Below, piece by piece: positions 6,867 to 13,402 of a DNA stretch of 13,402 nucleotides. Origin of the DNA: an uncultured Ignavibacteria bacterium (GTDB taxonomy: Bacteria > Bacteroidota > Ignavibacteria > Tepidaquicellales > Tepidaquicellaceae). The notes under the pieces were generated by a model that saw only the letters and a list, made by a program, of their open reading frames with translations, searched no databases and was not told the DNA's origin. Both the position numbers and the translations under genes were made by a program. Within the stretch, counting starts at the first letter, position 1. Each line of letters begins with the position of its first letter. The stretch covers positions 1 through 13,402 of the forward strand of contig CALJIG010000005.1 in the NCBI GenBank assembly GCA_937974175.1. The letters run 5' to 3'.

Positions 6867-8888
6867 TTATCTAGGATTTTTGAGGAGAATTTTATTCACT
6901 CTAAGAAAACCTGCATTAATGGCAACTATTACCGTACTAAAACTCATAAATACTGCTCCCATTGCAGGACTTAACAATATTCCTTGCTTGTATAAAACAC
7001 CTGCGGCTAAAGGTAGTGCTACAACATTATAAGCAGTTGCCCAGATTAAATTCTGAATCATCTTTTTATATGTCGCCTTCCCAAACATAATCAGGTTAAC
7101 TACATCCATAGGATTACTGTTTACTAAAACTATCCCCGCTGTTTCAGCAGCAATATCGCTTCCGCTTCCGATTGCAATCCCAATCTCGGCTTGTGCCAAA
7201 GCAGGGGCATCATTTACTCCGTCTCCAGTCATCGCAACAAATTCTCCCTTACTTTGAAGCTCTTTTATTTTCCCAAGTTTTTCATGTGGGAGGACTTCTG
7301 CAATAAAACTATCCATATTTAATTTCTTACTTACACTTTCAGCGACTTTATTATTATCACCTGTTAATAAAACGGTTTTTATATTTTGTTCTTTAAGCAT
7401 TTTTATTGCTTCATAGGATTCAGGGCGAATTGAGTCAGATAAAGAAATGTATCCGGAAAGTTTATTATCAATGATAACGAACACAACCGTTTCTGTGTTA
7501 TCAAATTCGTACCTCTTATCTAATGATAATTTGTTTTCTTTTAAATAACCCGGACTTACAATTTTTATTTCTTTCCCGTCGACTTTGGCTTCAACACCCA
7601 TTCCTGTTAGTGCTTTGAAGTTTTCAGTTTTTGGAATGGAAACTTTTAGCTCTTTCACTTTTGCTATTATTCCTGTTGCAATGGGATGTTCTGAGTTTTG
7701 TTCTAATCCAGAAGCAAGTTTTATCAATTCACTTTCATCCAATCCTTCGACAAAAGATTTTATCTTTGAAACTTCAAATTTTCCAACCGTTAATGTCCCT
7801 GTCTTATCGAAAACAAGTGTAGTGATTTTTCTTGAGTTCTCAAATTGAGTTCTGTTCTTAATTAATAAACCATTTTTAGCAGACAGAGCCGTTGATTTAG
7901 CGACTACTAGCGGAACCGCTAATCCGAGAGCATGAGGACAGCAAATAACAATTACCGTAACCATTCTCTCAATGGAAAAAGCCAAACTTTGTCCGTCAAA
8001 CCACCAGTAGAGAAACGTTGATACTCCTGCAAGTATTGCTATTATTGCAAGCCATCTCGCTGCTGTATCTGCAAGCAATTGAGTTTTCGATTTTGCTTTT
8101 TGTGCATCATCAATCAGTTTTACAACTTGAGATAAATATGAATCTTTAGAATTATGAGTTACTTTTATTTTTAATGAACCGTTTCCGTTTATAGAACCAG
8201 CGATTACCTTATCGTTAACCTTTTTCAAAACCGGTTTTGATTCCCCTGTAAGCATCGATTCGTTCAAATAACTTTCACCTTCAGAGATAATTCCATCGGC
8301 GGAAATCTTTTCACCCGGTTTCACTAAAATTATGTCGTCGGGTTTTAATGAATCTGTTTTAACTTCTTTGACATCATTACCAATAATTAAGTGCGCTTCT
8401 GAAGGCATTAAGTCGACTAACAATTCCAATTCTCTTGAAGCACCGATAACTGATTTCATCTCTACCCAATGTCCGAGTAACATTATCAGTATAAGCGTGG
8501 TAAGCTCCCAGAAGAAATCCATTCCTTTCAATCCAAATACAGTTGAAACACTATAAACAAAAGCGACTGTGATTGCGAAACCTATAAGAGTCATCATTCC
8601 GGGATTTTTATCTTTCAGTTCTTCAACTAATCCCTTTAAGAATGGAAACCCACCATAGAAAAAAACTATAGTTGATAGCGTTAATAAAACATAATTCGAA
8701 CCGCTGAAAACTAAAGTAAAGTTGAACCAATGCTGTATCATTTCTGACAAAGCCATAATCGGAACAGTTAGAATAAGGACAATATAAAATCTTTTTCTGA
8801 AATCATTAACCATCATTTGATGGTGATTGTGTCCTGTATGTCCCATAGGAGGATTTGAATGGTTGTGACTGTTATGATTATGCTCCAT
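6867..8888 (-). CDS. copB: CopB-type (P1B-3) copper/silver P-type ATPase with His-rich N-terminus
   Basis: Inner-membrane Cu(Ag) exporting P-type ATPase, 673 aa. The N-terminus is a His/Met-rich tail with eight His in the first 23 residues (MEHNHNSHNH..., GHTGHNHH) and no HMA domain, as in CopB proteins. Eight TM helices are predicted. Motifs: TGES (214-217), CPH (317-319) in the transport helix, which distinguishes P1B-3 from the CPC pumps, an intact D361-KTGT phosphorylation site, HP (401-402), TGDN and GDGVND. The last helices carry N-A-YN (WATAYNVVALP) and MSFST, the TM7/TM8 signature of CopB-type Cu sites. It is the last gene of the minus-strand operon, 43 bp after the CusA-type gene, and ends close to the shared hairpin. 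Established work on P1B-3 pumps indicates Cu2+/Cu+/Ag+ export; the exact ion cannot be read from sequence. Confidence 0.94.
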   Translation of the reverse strand: MEHNHNSHNHSNPPMGHTGHNHHQMMVNDFRKRFYIVLILTVPIMALSEMIQHWFNFTLVFSGSNYVLLTLSTIVFFYGGFPFLKGLVEELKDKNPGMMTLIGFAITVAFVYSVSTVFGLKGMDFFWELTTLILIMLLGHWVEMKSVIGASRELELLVDLMPSEAHLIIGNDVKEVKTDSLKPDDIILVKPGEKISADGIISEGESYLNESMLTGESKPVLKKVNDKVIAGSINGNGSLKIKVTHNSKDSYLSQVVKLIDDAQKAKSKTQLLADTAARWLAIIAILAGVSTFLYWWFDGQSLAFSIERMVTVIVICCPHALGLAVPLVVAKSTALSAKNGLLIKNRTQFENSRKITTLVFDKTGTLTVGKFEVSKIKSFVEGLDESELIKLASGLEQNSEHPIATGIIAKVKELKVSIPKTENFKALTGMGVEAKVDGKEIKIVSPGYLKENKLSLDKRYEFDNTETVVFVIIDNKLSGYISLSDSIRPESYEAIKMLKEQNIKTVLLTGDNNKVAESVSKKLNMDSFIAEVLPHEKLGKIKELQSKGEFVAMTGDGVNDAPALAQAEIGIAIGSGSDIAAETAGIVLVNSNPMDVVNLIMFGKATYKKMIQNLIWATAYNVVALPLAAGVLYKQGILLSPAMGAVFMSFSTVIVAINAGFLRVNKILLKNPR

Positions 8889-8931
8889 AGAGTTTGAATA
8901 AGTTATAGATTAAATTAGTATTGATTAAATT

Positions 8932-11900
8932 TTAATGCACCATAAATTTCGCCATGTTGGAAGGCTTAAGAGTTCCTTTCTTGCGGAATCTTTCCTTTAT
9001 CATTACAAAAATTATAGGTGTTACAAATAAAACGTGAATAGCGGAAGTTAAAATTCCTCCTATCAACGGCACTGCTAAGGGTTTTGCAAGGTCTGAGCCA
9101 GTTCCAGTTGCCCACATAACGGGCACTAATCCAAATAACGCAGCAGCAACAGTCATGAGTTTTGGCCGAAGTCTTAAAATTGCTCCTTCTTCAGTTGCAT
9201 CAATTAAATCCTGCTGTGATAAATTATTATTTTTTGCAATTAATTTTTTATCAAGAGCCTCATGTAAATATATTACCATTATCACACCTGTTTCAACTGC
9301 TACTCCATACAATGCTATGAATCCTACCCATATAGCTACAGAAAAATTAAGATCCAGTATAGCCATGTAATACACTCCGCCGATAAGAGCAAACGGAACC
9401 GAAAGCATTACTAAAGCAGCTTCAAGAAAATTCTTAAATGTAAAATACAACATCAGAAAAATTATGATAAACACTATTGGAATAATTATAATTAATCTTG
9501 CTTTTGCCCTCTCTTGATTTTCCCATTGTCCGCTCCATGTGTAATAATAACCTTTCGGCATGATAGGAAGTAATTCTTTATCGAGTTTCTCTTTTGCTTC
9601 GTTTACAAAACCTCCCATATCTCTGTCTCTCACATTTAGAAAAACTATAGCGCGAAGCTGAGCATCTTCAGAGCCGATCATAGGGGGACCGCTTGTAATT
9701 TTAATATCAGCAAGCTCGCCCAATGGAATTTGTGAATTCATTGGTGCAGGAGATTTTACATAAATCTTTTTTAATGCCTCAACATCAAGTCTGTAATCTT
9801 TTAAATACCTTATTCGTATCGGGAATCTTCTTCTTCCCTCTACTGTTTTGGAAAGTGTCATTCCTCCAATAGCAGTTTCAATCACATCTTCAACATCACC
9901 TATATTCAGTCCATATCTTGAAATTACGCTTCTGTTAATATCTATATCAATGTATGTTCCACCTTGAGTTCTTTCAGCAAAAACATCTGCCGCTCCCGGT
10001 ATTGGTTTGACGATTCGTTCTACTTGTATTGCAAGTCTTTCAAGTGTATCAAGATTTTCTCCGAAGATTTTTATTCCTAAATCAGTTCTGACACCTGTTG
10101 CGAGCATATTAATTCTATTAATAATCGGCTGCGTCCAGCCATTGCTAACGCCGGGTATCTGTAATTTTGAATTCATTTCTGAAATTATCTGTGCTTTAGT
10201 CATTCCTTCTCTCCACAATGATTTATCTTTCAATATAATAATTGTTTCAATCATACTCACAGGAGCAGGGTCAGTAGGAGTTTCTGCCCTGCCAACTTTT
10301 CCAAGGACGTGTTCTACTTCAGGTATTTCTTTTATAATCGCATCCTGAACCTGCAAGACTCTTTTAGCTTCAGTTATTGAAACGTTCGGTAACATTGTCG
10401 GCATAAATAAAATACTTCCTTCATCAAGCGGAGGCATAAACTCGCTTCCTCTGTTCATTATAATGGGAATTGTAATGAGTAACGCTAAAAGATTAATTGC
10501 TAAAGTAGTCTTTCTATATTTTAAAGCTAATCTTAATACAGGGTCATACAACCGGCTGAAGAATTTCATCACAGGATTTTTTCTTTCATCATAAAATTTT
10601 CCTTTCATAAATAAAGTCATCAGCATCGGAACAAGAGTAATTGTAATGAAAGCCGAACCTGCTATTGCAAATGTTTTTGTAAATGCCAGCGGATGGAATA
10701 ATTTTCCTTCTTGTCCTTCAAGCATAAACACAGGTAAAAACGAAACAACAATGATAGCTTCCGAAAAAAATATTGCTCTGCCAACTTGTTTAGCCGATTT
10801 AGCTGAAATCTCTATGTAATCAATTACTCCGCCTTTTGCCTGAGCAATTGCAAGATTCCTGTAAGCATTTTCAACCATTACAATCGATGCATCTATTAAA
10901 ATACCAATGGAGATAATAAGACCTCCAAGACTCATTATGTTGGAAGTAATATTAAACTGCTTCATTAGTATAAATGAAATGAGCAGGGCAACGGGAATTT
11001 CAATCAGAATTCTTATTGCGCTTCTGAAGTGAAAAAGGAAAAGCATCACAATTAAGCTGACAATAAGTGATTCTTCAAATATTGCATTTCGTAAAGTCTG
11101 AATTGCTTTTGAAATTAAATCACTTCTGTCATAGGAAACTTCCACTTTTATTTCCGGCGGTAATCCTTTTTCAAGTTCTTTAATTTTTTCTTTAATACGG
11201 TCAATTACTGTTTGAGCATTCTCGCCATACCTCATTACAATTATTCCGCCGACAACTTCACCTTCACCGTTCATATCAAGCAGTCCTCTTCTTGTATCTC
11301 CCCCAATTTGAACCGTAGCAATATCTCCGATTCTAATAGGGACGCCGTTATTACCCGTCATGATATTAATATTCTCAATGTCTTCCTTATTTCGTATGTA
11401 TCCTTTTCCTTTTATGAAGTAATCAATAGAGGAGCTTTCAAGATTACCGCCTCCTACATCTTTATTACTTCGCTGAACTGCCATCATAATTTCGTTAATG
11501 CTCAATCCGTAGGAAACAATTTTATTCGGGTCAATATCAATCTGATACTGTTTTACAAATCCACCAATAGATGCAACCTCTGCAACACCTTCAACAGACT
11601 GCAAACCGAGCTTCATATAGTAATCCTGTATTGCTCTCAATTCTCCTAAATCATATTTATCACTTTTCAGATGGTACCAAAAAATATGCCCGACTCCGGT
11701 TCCATCAGGACCGATAACAGGCTTCACACCTTCAGGCAATGTTCCCTGAACCTGTGAAAGTTTTTCGAGCACTCTGCTTCTTGCCCAATATATATCAGTG
11801 TTATCTTCAAAGATGACATAGATAAAACTCATACCGAACATAGACTGGCTTCGTACTGCTTTTACTTTCGGCATTCCCTGAAGATTTGTAGTAAGCGGAT

Positions 11901-12099
11901 ATGTAATCTGGTCTTCAATTATTTGCGGACTTCTGCCCATCCACTCCGTCCAAAGTATTACCTGATTTTCTGATAAATCCGGTATAGCATCTACAGGTGT
12001 AGTATAAACCGAATAAATTCCGTATGCGGCGATACCTACATATAATAGAAGTATTACGAATCTGTTTTTTACAGAGAAATCAATTATTCTCTCTATCAT
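8932..12099 (-). CDS. cusA: CusA-type Cu(I)/Ag(I) RND efflux pump
   Basis: Full-length heavy-metal RND permease, 1,055 aa, inner membrane, exporting metal from periplasm and cytoplasm with a proton gradient. TM1 is at about residues 13-33, followed by the first porter half, TM2-TM6 (about 340-510), TM7 near 540, the second porter half, and TM8-TM12 (about 870-1035). Methionines M566 (ILFMPTM), M616 (VSMIETI) and M665 (INMLATG) align with E. coli CusA M573, M623 and M672 with the same spacing. Proton-relay residues D403 (GILIDAS), E936 (GVAVETG) and K980 (RLRPKLMT) correspond to CusA D405, E939 and K984. This combination supports Cu(I)/Ag(I) specificity. Unlike the plus-strand pump, it ends normally with no fused channel. 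No CusB or CusC gene is adjacent within the window; they may lie beyond the right edge. The gene sits 27 bp after the HMA-membrane protein gene and 43 bp before copB. Confidence 0.95.
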   Translation of the reverse strand: MIERIIDFSVKNRFVILLLYVGIAAYGIYSVYTTPVDAIPDLSENQVILWTEWMGRSPQIIEDQITYPLTTNLQGMPKVKAVRSQSMFGMSFIYVIFEDNTDIYWARSRVLEKLSQVQGTLPEGVKPVIGPDGTGVGHIFWYHLKSDKYDLGELRAIQDYYMKLGLQSVEGVAEVASIGGFVKQYQIDIDPNKIVSYGLSINEIMMAVQRSNKDVGGGNLESSSIDYFIKGKGYIRNKEDIENINIMTGNNGVPIRIGDIATVQIGGDTRRGLLDMNGEGEVVGGIIVMRYGENAQTVIDRIKEKIKELEKGLPPEIKVEVSYDRSDLISKAIQTLRNAIFEESLIVSLIVMLFLFHFRSAIRILIEIPVALLISFILMKQFNITSNIMSLGGLIISIGILIDASIVMVENAYRNLAIAQAKGGVIDYIEISAKSAKQVGRAIFFSEAIIVVSFLPVFMLEGQEGKLFHPLAFTKTFAIAGSAFITITLVPMLMTLFMKGKFYDERKNPVMKFFSRLYDPVLRLALKYRKTTLAINLLALLITIPIIMNRGSEFMPPLDEGSILFMPTMLPNVSITEAKRVLQVQDAIIKEIPEVEHVLGKVGRAETPTDPAPVSMIETIIILKDKSLWREGMTKAQIISEMNSKLQIPGVSNGWTQPIINRINMLATGVRTDLGIKIFGENLDTLERLAIQVERIVKPIPGAADVFAERTQGGTYIDIDINRSVISRYGLNIGDVEDVIETAIGGMTLSKTVEGRRRFPIRIRYLKDYRLDVEALKKIYVKSPAPMNSQIPLGELADIKITSGPPMIGSEDAQLRAIVFLNVRDRDMGGFVNEAKEKLDKELLPIMPKGYYYTWSGQWENQERAKARLIIIIPIVFIIIFLMLYFTFKNFLEAALVMLSVPFALIGGVYYMAILDLNFSVAIWVGFIALYGVAVETGVIMVIYLHEALDKKLIAKNNNLSQQDLIDATEEGAILRLRPKLMTVAAALFGLVPVMWATGTGSDLAKPLAVPLIGGILTSAIHVLFVTPIIFVMIKERFRKKGTLKPSNMAKFMVH

Positions 12100-12126
12100 G
12101 ATTTTGAGTATTTATACTTTTTATGA

Positions 12127-12864
12127 TTACATTAAAAACAGCATTACAGCCGACATCAACACCATTAGCAAATCTTCAATTAATGTTATATTGGTCATAG
12201 GTAAATTAAAAACCGTACCTAAACATGCGCATTTTATTTTCTTTTTTTCAATAAGACTTTGTATCACTCCTATGGAACTTACGCCCATAACAATCAATGT
12301 AGAAGAGTTTGTAAAAACAGGAAAAGCTTTTAACAAGAATAAAACACCTAATGTTAATTCTATAAAAGGATACATATATCCGTAACCCAGCCATTTTTTA
12401 GCTATTACATCATATGAGCTGTATGAATAAGCAAAATTTTTCACATCAAGCATCTTAAAAAAGGAGAATACCAGAAAAAAACCTCCCATAAAATTATTCA
12501 TCAAATTCATCCAGTCAAGCGTACCTGCATTTATTTGTATGATGGAAATTCCCATGATAATGTAAAAGAAAACTAAAATGAGAGGAAGATATGTCTTGAA
12601 ACCGGGCTTTGGATCTTCGGCTGCTTCTGTTCCGAGTTCAACAGTATTTGCAGATGCTATCTCAGCTTTATATTTCCCCCCTAATCTGGTAAGATTCTCA
12701 TTTAATTCCGTAAGCGTTATTTCATGATGTGCGTTAATTTCTGCCTGTGGCGGGTTTAATGTCACTTTCACATTTTCAACTCCTTCAATTTCAGATAAGG
12801 TCTTTTGTACTTTCCCTACACAGTTACCACAGGTCATACCTGTTATTTTATATTTTTTTTTCAT
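12127..12864 (-). CDS. HMA-domain protein fused to a MauE/DoxX-like four-helix membrane domain
   Basis: A 245-aa protein with two parts. Residues 1-70 are a heavy-metal-associated domain with the GMTCGNC metal-binding loop (C12, C15) and the usual beta-alpha-beta pattern. Residues about 90-245 form a four-helix membrane domain resembling the MauE/DoxX redox-associated family, with a second conserved-looking pair, C212-A-C214 (CACLG), near the start of the last helix region. Proteins of this build occur in Bacteroidetes metal-resistance loci. Inferred role: pass Cu(I) to or across the inner membrane, or reduce or handle metal-thiol chemistry. No transport reaction can be assigned from sequence. 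The start at 12864 gives a complete HMA fold. The 33-nt gap from the upstream small gene and 27-nt gap to cusA indicate cotranscription. MerT-like mercury import was considered, but the membrane part is longer and lacks the paired Cys of MerT in TM1. Confidence 0.82.
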   Translation of the reverse strand: MKKKYKITGMTCGNCVGKVQKTLSEIEGVENVKVTLNPPQAEINAHHEITLTELNENLTRLGGKYKAEIASANTVELGTEAAEDPKPGFKTYLPLILVFFYIIMGISIIQINAGTLDWMNLMNNFMGGFFLVFSFFKMLDVKNFAYSYSSYDVIAKKWLGYGYMYPFIELTLGVLFLLKAFPVFTNSSTLIVMGVSSIGVIQSLIEKKKIKCACLGTVFNLPMTNITLIEDLLMVLMSAVMLFLM

Positions 12865-12897
12865 TTCTTAAATTACAGTTGAGGTTTTAACTTTAAA

Positions 12898-12999
12898 TTA
12901 TTTACAGCATGAGTCGTTTTTACGAACACTTTTTACTTTCTTATATGTTACGAAAGCAATTACTGCGACGAAAATTCCTACACCAATTATATATTCCAT
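12898..12999 (-). CDS. 33-aa single-span membrane protein ending in SCCK (FeoB-associated Cys-rich-like)
   Basis: A tiny protein starting MEYIIGVGIFVAVIAFVTY, one predicted TM helix, then a basic tail (KKVKSVRK) and a C-terminal SCCK with a vicinal Cys pair. The layout (short N-terminus, helix, Lys-rich linker, terminal Cys) resembles the small proteins annotated as FeoB-associated Cys-rich membrane proteins, which also turn up in metal operons. A longer reading is possible from 13080 (60 aa), but it would overlap the upstream HMA gene by 62 bp and place 27 polar or basic residues ahead of the helix. The internal ATG at 12997-12999 leaves a 19-nt gap and a standard topology, so it is preferred. 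Role unknown; a thiol metal ligand at the membrane surface is plausible in a Cu/Ag operon. Confidence 0.68.
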   Translation of the reverse strand: MEYIIGVGIFVAVIAFVTYKKVKSVRKNDSCCK

Positions 13000-13018
13000 A
13001 TTGTTAATAAAAATAATA

Positions 13019-13402
13019 TTAATGCTGACCTGGATTCTTTTGATCTTTTGGTAATTTACAGCAATCATCAAGATTTTCATACGCCTTCATATCTTTTTTC
13101 TTATCATTTGCATCATAACCTGCTGATGTAATAGCATCTTCAATTTTAGAAAGATTAGTCTTCGATTTATCAAATTCTACATGAGCAATTTTTTTATCTT
13201 TATCTACTTTTACAACTGATACACCTTCGACTTTACCTACTGCTGTTTCAATATTTTTTTTGCAGGTGCCGCATTGCATAGAAGAAACTTTTATCATTTC
13301 CATACCATCCGATTTATTTGAATTATTCATGTTGTTTGAATTGTTCATATTATTTGAATTATTCATGTTATTCATATCACGATTTTCAGTTTGAGCATCT
13401 TT
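13019..13402 (-). CDS. HMA-domain metal-binding protein with Met/Asn-rich repeat (start probably outside window)
   Basis: The reading frame stays open to the right edge. ATG 13375 would give 118 aa, but codons upstream of it (reading KDAQTENRD) continue in frame to base 13402. The true start may therefore lie outside, possibly with a signal peptide. From ATG 13375: residues 1-21 are Met/Asn-rich with three six-residue units (MNNSNN type), and residues 26-92 form an HMA domain with MQCGTC (C35, C38). A charged tail follows with a vicinal Cys pair (C105, C106) and a terminal His. HMA domains carry Cu(I), Ag(I) or Zn(II). Met repeats favour Cu(I)/Ag(I) in oxidising compartments, so a periplasmic copper chaperone serving the CusA-type pump is the inferred role, similar in purpose to CusF but of different fold. 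It is the first visible gene of the minus-strand operon, 19 nt before the small membrane protein gene. Confidence 0.8.
   Translation of the reverse strand, partial: KDAQTENRDMNNMNNSNNMNNSNNMNNSNKSDGMEMIKVSSMQCGTCKKNIETAVGKVEGVSVVKVDKDKKIAHVEFDKSKTNLSKIEDAITSAGYDANDKKKDMKAYENLDDCCKLPKDQKNPGQH
13313..13366 (-). repeat. 18-bp coding tandem repeat, three units (Met-Asn-Asn-Ser-Asn-Asn)
   Basis: Three consecutive units of the form ATG AAY AAY TCA AAY AAY lie in the HMA-protein gene. Differences between units are T/C third-base changes that keep Asn, except the last codon of the third unit, which is AAA (Lys). A partial unit (ATG AAT AAC) precedes them at 13367-13375. The repeat spaces Met residues six apart in a flexible Asn-rich tail. 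Confidence 0.85.

Noticed and set aside
8908..8931. 9-bp direct repeat GATTAAATT in the cusA-copB gap
   Set aside because: It is short and AT-rich in an AT-rich spacer. It could be chance and shows no operator-like symmetry.
11212..11649. Plus-strand 145-aa ORF inside cusA
   Set aside because: It lies wholly antisense to a conserved porter domain of the pump and has no family resemblance.
13000..13080. 60-aa version of the small Cys-tailed protein
   Set aside because: It overlaps the upstream HMA gene by 62 bp and adds an unlikely N-terminal extension. The 33-aa form fits the operon spacing.
13313..13366. CRISPR-like array
   Set aside because: The 18-bp units are adjacent without spacers and encode a peptide repeat in frame.

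Overview
The window is a heavy-metal efflux and resistance region, probably from an Ignavibacteria-like member of the Bacteroidetes/Chlorobi group. The main taxonomic clue is the secreted protein at 6091-6819. Its C-terminus has the NYPNPFNPTT...VYD..GKEVA...LSSGVYYY...KSMLLIK pattern, which is typical of type IX secretion (T9SS) sorting domains in that lineage. The DNA is AT-rich, starts lack clear Shine-Dalgarno sequences and nearly all stops are TAA, which also fits.

Left half, plus strand (1-5918): a tightly packed three-gene operon that looks like a Zn/Cd/Co-type system. It holds the C-terminal two thirds of a CzcA-type RND pump fused to a TolC-like outer-membrane channel (cut by the left edge). 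A CzcB-type lipoprotein adaptor with a His-rich loop overlaps it by 4 bp, and a P1B-2 (ZntA/CadA-type) ATPase follows 18 bp later. The ATPase has an Arg in place of the near-invariant Gly of the DKTGT phosphorylation motif (DKTRT). It also has an unusual Cys/His cluster in its nucleotide-binding domain.

Middle (5919-6866): a 172-bp spacer, a secreted 242-aa T9SS-sorted protein, and a hairpin (6830-6861) lying between convergent genes.

Right half, minus strand (reading from 13402 down to 6867): an operon with all gaps under 45 bp that looks like a Cu/Ag system. In transcription order it encodes an HMA-domain protein with a Met/Asn repeat (probably starting outside the window), a 33-aa single-span membrane protein ending in SCCK, an HMA protein fused to a four-helix MauE/DoxX-like membrane domain, a full-length CusA-type RND pump, and a CopB-type (CPH) P-type ATPase.

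Residue-level comparison separates the two pumps. The minus-strand pump keeps all three methionines corresponding to E. coli CusA M573/M623/M672 and the Asp/Glu/Lys proton-relay residues. The plus-strand pump has Gln, Phe and Glu at the three Met sites and the CzcA-like FTQPI...RFNEL signature. Each half pairs a periplasm-spanning RND pump with a cytoplasm-to-periplasm P-type ATPase of matching predicted specificity: the ATPase would deliver metal to the periplasm and the RND complex would move it out of the cell. The adaptor and outer-membrane channel of the Cu/Ag pump are not in the window and may lie beyond the right edge.
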